The notes beneath the pieces are model-generated. The model searched no databases and had not been told where the DNA came from. It worked only from the letters and a program-made list of their open reading frames with translations. The position numbers and the translations under genes are program-made. From contig CM070575.1 in assembly GCA_036346355.1 (NCBI GenBank), positions 60,951,915 to 61,015,914 on the forward strand: a DNA stretch of 64,000 nt, in the 5' to 3' direction. Source of the DNA: Rhipidocladum racemiflorum. Its lineage: Eukaryota; Streptophyta; Magnoliopsida; Poales; Poaceae. Below, piece after piece: positions 57,378 to 64,000 of the stretch; positions within the stretch are counted from its first letter, which is position 1, and the number at the start of each line of letters is the position of its first letter.

Positions 57378-58196
57378 GTGGTCGCCACACTTGACCGGGA
57401 AGGCACATGGATGGATCCGATCCTGGCCTACTTACGGGATCAAGTGTGCCCCGACGATGATGCATCAGCAGAGAAGATAGCACGAAAGGCCAAGTGCTAT
57501 ACCCTGGTGGGTGGGGACCTGTACCACCGGGGTAGAAACGGAATTCTTCTGAAGTGCATCACTCGGGAAGAGGGGAGCAGTCTGCTCTCTGATATCCATG
57601 GAGGCGTGTGCGGGAGCCATATGTCCAGTCGAACGATGGTTGGGAAAGCTTTCCGCCAAGGGTCTTATTGGCCAACCGCCTTCCAGGATGCTTGCGAGCT
57701 GGTGAGGAAGTGCGAGGCGTGCCAGTTCCACGCTAAGCAAATCCATCGACCAGCCCAGGCTCTGCAAAACATCCCACTCTCATGGCCCTTCGTGGTCTGG
57801 GGGCTGGATATCCTGGGCCCGTTCCCGCGGGCCACAGGGAGCTACACCCGTCTGTTCGTCGCCATCGACAAGTTTACCAAATGGGTTGAAGCCGAAGCGG
57901 TGAGGGCCATTACCGCCGCCGCCGCAGTCAAGTTCATGCAAGGAATCTTCATCTGCTTCAGGGTCGCCAGCCGCATCATCACCGACAATGGCACACAGTT
58001 CACCAGCGTTGCCTTCTTGGGTTTCTGTGAAGAAATGGGCACCAAGGTTTGTTTTGCTTCGGTGGCCCACCCAAGGAGTAATGGCCAAGTTGAGCGGGCC
58101 AATGCGCTGGTACTGAAGGGCCTCAAAACTAGGGCGTTTGATCGACTCCATAAGCGCGGAGCCCGGTGGACTGAGGAGCTCCCGGCAGTATTGTAG
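57378..58196 (+). pseudogene. Tat integrase
   Basis: The zinc-binding domain (HGGVCGSHMSSRTMVGKAF, then CEACQFHAKQIH) is followed by the catalytic core: D in VVWGLDILGPFPRATGSYTR, D in ITDNGTQFTSVAFLGFC and E in AHPRSNGQVERANALVLKGL. All catalytic and zinc residues are present in a single 272-codon frame. It stops at TAG 58194-58196, where relatives have the tryptophan of L-W-S/A-L-R. Integrase would catalyse insertion. Confidence 0.92.
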
Positions 58197-58643
58197 TCGC
58201 TTCGTACCACCCCCAGCCGGGCCACCGTAGAAACTCCTTTCTTCCTGGTCTATGGCGCGGAAGCTGTCTTGCCTTCGAAGCTGGCCTTGGGGTCACCGCG
58301 CGTCGTGGCATTCACGTAGGAAGGCTAGGAAGATCTGCGTCAGGAGGAAGCCAATCTCCTGGAAGAAATGCGAGACCGCGCAGCCTTGCGCGCTACCCGG
58401 TACCAGCAAAGTCTCAGGTGGTACCACGCCGCCCGGGTCAGCGAGAGAACACTAGCAGTGGGCGACCTGGTCTTGCGTAGAATTCAGACGCATGCCGGGT
58501 TGCACAAGCTGTCTCCCCAGTGGGAGGGCCCCTTCAAGGTGGTCTCAGTCTCTCGCCCTAGGGCGGTCAGGTTGGCCACTCAGGATGGGGAGGAGCTGGT
58601 AAACTCCCAAAACATAGAGCTTCTGTGCAAGTTCTATCCCTAA
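58197..58643 (+). pseudogene. Tat integrase C-terminal region
   Basis: The same frame continues: RTTPSRATVETPFFLVYGAE, two TAG codons (58317-58319 and 58326-58328) in a Q-rich E-x-D-L-R-Q-E-E context, then RYQQSLRWYHAARVSERTLA and VGDLVLRRIQ, LSPQWEGPFKVVSVSRPRAV and the final ELLCKFYP with a stop at 58641-58643. The stop position and the KFYP end are typical for Tat pol, so the frame ends naturally here. Confidence 0.88.
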
Positions 58644-59297
58644 AATGGCTGTAAGTACAGAGCTGTGTACCCCGACCAGCAAGACTGAGTTTTCTTCTCC
58701 TTGGCTGGTCGGGGGAAGCCTTTGTTTAAACAAGCACTCGGTTTTTATTCAAAGCAGTTATCATCTTCGTTCTCTTTTTCTGGTTTGCGCCCCGATGGGC
58801 CGCATCCGCGTAATCGCCCTCAGTACCTTGCGACTCTCTGAAACCTCGACGGTAAAAGCGGAACCACTGGGTGAGCGCGGCACGCAGGGATGGGCGATCG
58901 GGCGGCTGGTTTGGCACGGTTCTCAACACGGTCATGACACTCCGGGTGTCCCCGTGAGAACCGGCGACCTAAACACCGCTACCGAGAACCTACCACCTTG
59001 CCACGCCTCACCAAGTGTTCGGTCCCAAGAGACCGCGAGAGTAGTTAATTCCACAATGTCCTAAGGTCCTGAGATGGTGGTGTTCCGGCGTGAGGGTCTC
59101 AAACCCTGCATCCCGACTAACCTATAAAGCGTGTGGCTGCTAGTTCGCTCATGCAGAACCAGCAAAATGTTGGGCGTGGACATACATTCAAGCACAAGAC
59201 ATGTAAAGGGAAGCACGTGCATTTATGAGTAAGAACTAACTTGCAGGAGTTTTTATATATGAAGACAAAATAAAAAGAAAAACTAAGTCGAGGGTCT
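58644..59297. other. Tat region between pol and the antisense gene, no ORF supported
   Basis: The gap contains the convergent ends of pol (plus) and the antisense gene (minus). No domain is seen. GCAAGTTAGTTC-type and A-rich stretches near 59235-59285 could serve as the 3' ends of either transcript. Confidence 0.4.
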
Positions 59298-60135
59298 TCA
59301 CTCCTCGTCCGCCGTGGCTTTCGCGGCCCCCTGGTCCTCTGCCGGACCGCCGTCCAGCCCAAGAGCCACGTCTTTGGCCATCGCTTCCAGCACCGGATTA
59401 ACCATCTCGAGCTGCCCGGTGACCTGTTCGGCGGTGTCGTGGACCTGCGCCACTACACGGGCCCAGTCCCCTTCCACCCCCTGGATGGCGACCAGGGGGT
59501 CGAAGTTGGCATCCCGGCTGGTGCAGCATGCTAGCACTTACTTCGCCGTGGCCACTGCGACTGCGCGCCCTTCTTGACTGGACCGGGTGGCTAAGGCGGC
59601 GGGCATGAGGGTGAGGAAGTCGGCAACACGGCCCATGCAGAAAGCATAGTGCCGTGCCCTCTGCTCAAGGGGGGCGGCTGCTCCAGCCCCAGCGGCGCCA
59701 GGCTGGCCACCATCCGATCGAAGGCGGGGCGCAGCATAGAGGTGGTCTCGGCCTCTGCGTGTAGCCGGTCACTCCTCTCCGCGTCGCGCTCCCTGGTGAG
59801 CGCCTCGACACGGAGGGCTCCTTGCGTCCTCTCCTCCTGCAGCTCCCGCTCCAGCCGCTCCGTCTGGCCGCTCCAGTCATGCGCCTCCTTGCGGAGGCGG
59901 TTGATCTCCACGGCGGCCTCCTTCAGCCTCTCCTTGCTCGTCACCAGACGGTTGCTCATGCCGGAGTGTAGCTCGCCAAGGGCGGCCAGCAGAGCCCAAC
60001 TCGCCTTCTGTCGACGCGGTGATCGCCACTATGGCGGCCACCTGGCGATCACTCGCGTCGCCCTGATGTTCGTCCGCCGCAATCGGCGCTGTCACGGCCG
60101 CTGCGGTTGCCTAGTCGCCCTCGGCTGGGGCACTT
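59298..60135 (-). pseudogene. Antisense Tat gene, coiled-coil C-terminal exon(s)
   Basis: Minus-strand frames at 59591-59959 read RLVTSKERLKEAAVEINRLR, RLERELQEERTQGALRVEAL and RERDAERSDRLHAEAE, a clear coiled coil. Relatives of the upstream domain typically end in such coils. A further frame to 59298 (VAQVHDTAEQVTGQLEMVNP) continues at lower similarity and ends at a stop. Frames change between pieces, so either introns or decay separate them. Function unknown. Confidence 0.5.
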
Positions 60136-60765
60136 GAAGTGGTCGCCCTGAAGAAGGTAAAAAGGAGGTAAGCCTCTCAGATTAAAAGAACTAAACGGTT
60201 TTTTCGTGCTTTGGTTTAAATACCCGGTAGAAGGTCTCCTAAAGCGGGGCGCGGCTAGAGTGAGATTCGGCACCCCTCGCGGCATTGGTGGCAGCGGCGG
60301 TACGACCTGCGCAGCCGGCGCAGGCAGAAGAGCCGGGGCTGGCGGAACGACCTGCGCCGGTGGCGGCAGAAGGGTTGGTGCCGACGGAGCAATGTCCACT
60401 TCAACCACCCCGACGGGAGCAGTTGAAGTCATAGCCACGGCCGCCGTAGAGCTCCCCGCCCCAGTCGAGCCCGGCGGCGCGGCCGAGGTCTGCGTGTCCC
60501 CTGTCGGGGCGCAAATCCTCTTGGGGCTGGCACCAGGGCATCATCATCAACGGGCGGTTTGCCCCTTCCCTGGTCGTCGGCTTGAGGAGGGTCCCGGATC
60601 ATCAGGGCCCCTTGGGGCGGCGTGTTCACCAGTCCCGTGGCGTCCATGGCAGGCATTGCGGGGGTGATCACCACGCGCTCCAGGGGCTCCACGAGGCAAA
60701 GCGGGAGTGCGCCCGCCGGGAAAGGCGGGGTGACGCCGGGGGAGCCCAGCAGCCCCATCCAGGCG
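60136..60765 (-). pseudogene. Antisense Tat gene, proline/alanine-rich middle
   Basis: Two overlapping minus-strand frames (60429-60848 and 60049-60438) are rich in P and A. One carries GLLGSPGVTPPFPAG and VDDDALVPAP; the other runs PAPALLPAPAAQVVPPLPPM. Low-complexity linkers of this sort lie between the N-terminal domain and the coiled coil in related plant proteins. The frame, and whether introns were removed, cannot be settled from this copy. Confidence 0.4.
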
Positions 60766-61587
60766 TCAACTTTCGTGCAGTTTAAGTCCCCCGTCAGCCC
60801 GGAGGCAGTCGCCGAAAGCACCAAAAATAGGGGGGAGAAGAAAGACAAGTAGCCTACGTCCGGGAACCGTCCGGGTCACGTCATCGAGGCCCGTGTACTG
60901 CCAGGCCGGGCGGGGACGGCGGCGCAGGGGGCTAATCCTGCGAGATATGAAGTCTCGGAGAACCATGCCTCCCGTCAGGCCCGTTGTCCGCAGCTGGTCC
61001 ACGCGAGCCAGCATCGTTTGGAGCTCGGGCGTCTCGTCGACGTGTGCTCCCCAGGTGGGGTAGCTGACCGCCGGCCCGGTCGGCAACTCCAGGACTTCAA
61101 TGCCGCTGTCGTCCGCGACATAGAGCCACTCATTGCGCCAGGTCTTCCAGTTGGATCTGAAATCCAACGGGATGTAGCGCGAAGCCGCGCCGTCCCGGAG
61201 GCGAAAGTGGTAGCATCCCGACAGGATGGAAGGATCCCTGGCCGCGCGCAAGGCGTAGAAAAAGGGAAAAAGAGGAAGGTTGGGGGCCACTCCCACGAAC
61301 ATTTTGCAGAAGTAGGAGAAGACAGCAAGGAGGATGATGGAGTTGGGAGGAAGATGAATGTTGTGGATGGAGTAGAAGTTGAGGACGGAGAGGTAGAAGT
61401 CGGAAACCGACGGGAGTAGGCCCGCCAGCATCGCCCAGCCGAAGAAGATCACTTCTCCCGGGCAGCAGCCGGGGGCGGTAGTCCCGGCAAGGACACGGAG
61501 GGTGCTGCCGGTAATATGTCGGGAAAACCTCGCGGCGTCTTCTTCCTCAACGGTCGACGGTGGGAGAAGAGGTGTTGGAGGTGCCAT
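60766..61587 (-). CDS. Antisense Tat gene, 'putative gypsy-type transposon' domain (Transposase_28-like)
   Basis: A 274-codon open frame on the minus strand begins MAPPTPLLPPSTVEEED at 61587; an upstream in-frame ATG at 61629 is also possible. The body reads LPSVSDFYLSVLNFYSIHNI, HLPPNSIILLAVFSYFCKMF and VGVAPNLPLFPFFYALRAAR, then WKTWRNEWLYVADDSG. This is the hydrophobic N-terminal domain that Pfam calls putative gypsy-type transposon (PF04195), which occurs on the antisense strand of Tat-type elements. Despite the name it shares no catalytic residues with a transposase. A GT at 60856-60857 after RTVPG could be a splice donor, so the last ~30 codons may not be native. It is the longest intact frame of the Tat element. 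Function unknown. Confidence 0.7.
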   Translation of the reverse strand: MAPPTPLLPPSTVEEEDAARFSRHITGSTLRVLAGTTAPGCCPGEVIFFGWAMLAGLLPSVSDFYLSVLNFYSIHNIHLPPNSIILLAVFSYFCKMFVGVAPNLPLFPFFYALRAARDPSILSGCYHFRLRDGAASRYIPLDFRSNWKTWRNEWLYVADDSGIEVLELPTGPAVSYPTWGAHVDETPELQTMLARVDQLRTTGLTGGMVLRDFISRRISPLRRRPRPAWQYTGLDDVTRTVPGRRLLVFLLPPIFGAFGDCLRADGGLKLHES

Positions 61588-61976
61588 CTGGACAAAGGAG
61601 GTGATGTGCGAGAAGGAGATAATTCGCAAGAAGCACGGCTAAGGACGTAGCAGTTGAGTGAGATCGAAAGACAGAATCGCTCCCCCGTGGCAACTTATAT
61701 ATAGGCACACGGGGGGCAATCTGGCGGGAAACCCGAAGGGTTGCGGCGGTTCAAGGGCGGGAAGCCCAAAAAGCTGTCGCAACGTGGGCACGTTCCCAAG
61801 AATCCGACGTCGGTTACGAGGCGGGGGCGGCTGCATGTACCGCCTCGGTGCCCAGAAACGGCGGCGGGCATTTAAAGCTACGGCGTTACGTGGGCATTTA
61901 TGATGGACCCATCCAAGAGATTGAACCGTTTTCCAAAAAGGGACAAAGGCGCTCCAGGGTGGGCCTAGGTGGCTAC

Positions 61977-62202
61977 TGTCGGTGTATTCTACACCAGGGT
62001 GCCCACTTTACCACCGTAAGGGTGCAAGGTGATCGCCCAGCGGACAGGTGGCGTGCAGGCCATGCCGCTGGCGGTCAAGCGAGGTGATCGCCCAGTGGAC
62101 AGGTGGCATCCATGCCACGCCGCTGGCGGTCAAGCGAGGTGATCGCCCAGCGGACAGGTGGCGTCCAGGCCACGCCGCTGGTGGTCAAGCGAGGTGATCG
62201 CC
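61977..62202 (+). repeat. 3' LTR of the Tat element, first 226 bp
   Basis: TGTCGGTGTATTCTACACCAG repeats the start of the 5' LTR (44659) with few changes, followed by at least three full and one partial 55-bp unit. It is cut within a unit at 62202 by another LTR. The rest lies beyond the window. Confidence 0.92.
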
Positions 62203-64000
62203 TGTCGGGACACAAATTTGCAAATCCGGACCCTCTCTATATTCAGCACTAGTCCAGGATCACGCTAGTACACACAGTCTCAACATAGATGAATATCACA
62301 ATCATACACGGCGGAAAAATAAAAATAACTCCAATATAGAATATAAACTATTGAACGACCTTAAGGTCAACCTTACATTTACGAAGCCTTAACGGCTTCA
62401 ACTCCAAATAAGCAGCAGCGGAACGACAAACATCGGTGAATCCCATCAGTACGCCACAGGCAACTGACGGGGTTCAACTCCTAGATAATCGCCTTCTCAC
62501 GGAACTTCTTCTTCTTCGACGATGTAGACTTCTTCTCACTAGTGATTGTTTGTTTGCAAGGGGTGAGTACATAAAGCACTCAGCAAGTCATGCACAGAAT
62601 GCAAGTCTAATAGCTATATGCATGGCTTATTCCAAGTAACAGGCTGAATGGTTAATTTGCAGAAAAGCAACAATCACAAATAAACATAATAGATTGTAAA
62701 GCAGTAAAACAAATAATGACAGTAATAGATTTCACAGTTATTTCACAAGTAACCCATTCCACATCCTTAAACAGTTATCACTTTTCCACAGGCAATCTGC
62801 CTCCAAGACCAAGTTCAATTTTAAGAAAAGCTAAACCTTGACTGTAATCCCCGAGCATTGTCCAGTACCGCGGACACGGCTATTCGAATAGATTTTACAC
62901 TCTGCAGAGGTTATACACTTTACCCACAAGATACAATCAACTCATCACGTCAGCCGTGAATCGCCATACAAGAGTATGCGAATGAGTGATTATAACAAAG
63001 CCTTTTGGAAACTTCTAACTACACAAGTGAACCTCTCCGGTTTTTGCCATACACCATCCCTTCCCTTAATAAAGGCGAAGTATGGGACCGACATACCGTT
63101 GGATGGGTACCATGCCGCAGCCCTGCTACGCTCCCCCTTCAAGCTACACAAAAGATGTAGTTGACACCCCGAGGTACCACATGCAAGTTATTAGAAACTT
63201 ATTGAACTAGGTCCGTCTCATTACAGACATGTGGTTGTATGTTTGACTCAGTTCAAAGGCTTGCAAGGTTAATTCCTTAGAGTGACCAGGGCAAGACTTA
63301 CATCAATACTCTCAAAGAAAACCATTTCACCATCAGTCATACATATATCATGTTTCAAACATTCCCAACCGCCAAACTGGCCCACCATAAATCTTGCCAC
63401 TTGCCCCAGTCTAAATCATTTTATCACCCCAGTTGATTATTGCGCAACACAATGCCAACAACAACTCAACTTCCTTGAAGAAGCACGAAGGCCTCCGCAT
63501 ATCAACTTCATCGTGTCGGCAACACGTCACACGATTTCAAAATACATTGCATATTCCATTAATCAATATTGACATTTGTAACTCCAAAATGATGGCACTG
63601 ACTCGTTGCAGGTCTAAGCAGACTAATACGTTATATCTAACCCATGTTGGCAATTTATTAGCTACCAACTATTAATCAACAAACCTAGGGTGACAAATGA
63701 ATCATGGCATACAATCATTATAGGCAAGGTGGCGATAACAAGTAGGTTGATTATCTAATCCCAAATTAATTGAAATCAGTTTAACTCAAACTAGCATGCA
63801 ATAATTTGAAACAACACAATTTTCGAAAATGGGATCAACATGGTCAAAGCACAACTTGCCTGGCCCTTGCAACTTTTACTGTTCTTTACTCTTTATCTTC
63901 GATTCTTGATCCTCGATCTTCAATCTTCGCTTCCTTGACCTTCAGCTCCGTAGAACGATTTTCGGACGACGCGTCTAACGATTAAAGAAGAAGCAAATAC
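62203..64000 (-). mobile_element. LTR of the chromovirus-type family, runs off the window
   Basis: TGTCGGGACACAAATTTGCA is the reverse complement of the ...CCGGATTTGCA..GTCCCGACA end of the LTRs at 32309 and 52828. The order of boxes (GAGTACATAAAGCACTCAGC near 62566, CTATTCGAATAGATTTTACAC near 62879, AGTGACCAGGGCAAGAC near 63281) follows them in reverse over 1.8 kb. It interrupts the Tat 3' LTR after TCGCC. Whether it is solo or part of a full element cannot be told. Confidence 0.88.

Larger units (their letters stand above)
44659..62202 (+). mobile_element. Tat-lineage Ty3/gypsy element with nested insertions
   Basis: 5' LTR, gag, protease, RT, RNase H, a second archaeal-type RNase H, integrase, a minus-strand gene and a partial 3' LTR span 17.5 kb, of which about 7.2 kb are three solo LTRs inserted later. 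The second RNase H between RNase H and integrase, and the antisense gene near the 3' LTR, are recognised traits of Tat-lineage plant elements (RIRE2/Grande/Ogre group). gag to pol keep one frame with six in-frame stops, five or more of them TAG, and one frameshift. It inserted into the chromovirus 3' LTR; ACTGC precedes the 5' end, and the other end is outside the window. Confidence 0.92.

Overview
The window is nuclear DNA of a flowering plant, almost certainly a grass. It is a stack of nested transposable elements of the kind found in grass intergenic or pericentromeric DNA. Evidence for this is the mix of Ty1/copia and Ty3/gypsy elements with plant initiator-Met primer sites, several long solo LTRs with perfect 5-bp target duplications, Helitrons ending in hairpin-CTAG, and Stowaway, Tourist and hAT miniature elements. 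I found no rRNA, tRNA, CRISPR or organelle genes and no intact host gene. One 57-codon reading frame with a signal-peptide-like start (17353) is the only candidate host gene, and a copia element has split it. Species and copy ages cannot be fixed from sequence alone.

Layout. 1-4530: a minus-strand solo LTR (62-4133) sits inside an older LTR. 4531-9141: two copies of a ~0.7-kb segment (4900-5617 and 7472-8803) flank an LTR-like block (5618-7471). The second copy took in a Helitron (7565-7813) and a hAT MITE (7915-8290), and the first copy preserves both empty sites. 9142-17290: a tandem duplication, unit 1 9142-11177 and unit 2 11187-17290. Unit 1 later received a Stowaway MITE and a Helitron. 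Unit 2 received three larger Helitrons, two of them head-to-head, plus hAT and Tourist MITEs. Comparing the units exposes many insertion boundaries directly. 17210-17526: a decayed promoter and the small ORF. 17507-23380: a complete minus-strand Ty1/copia element with TSD AGAGG.

23386-38500: minus-strand LTR debris interrupted by a young, internally deleted Ty1/copia element (25729-32117) and by a solo gypsy LTR (32309-35989). 38501-44658: the 3' part of a Ty3/gypsy chromovirus (Del/Tekay-like) with a solo LTR in its RNase H region (39333-40221). 44659-62202: a Tat-lineage Ty3/gypsy element inserted into the chromovirus 3' LTR. It carries gag, protease, RT, RNase H, a second archaeal-type RNase H, integrase and a convergent antisense gene. 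It was itself hit by a copia solo LTR (46108-47573) and two other solo LTRs (50049-52344 and 52828-56219). A further minus-strand LTR (62203 onward) interrupts its 3' LTR and runs off the window.

Nothing here works as a cellular pathway. The genes are retroelement polyproteins (structural Gag, protease, reverse transcriptase/RNase H, integrase) and all are broken by stops, frameshifts, deletions or insertions. The most informative points are the antisense gene of the Tat element, the amber-dominated decay of that same element, the head-to-head Helitron pair, and the duplications that act as a natural record of insertions.
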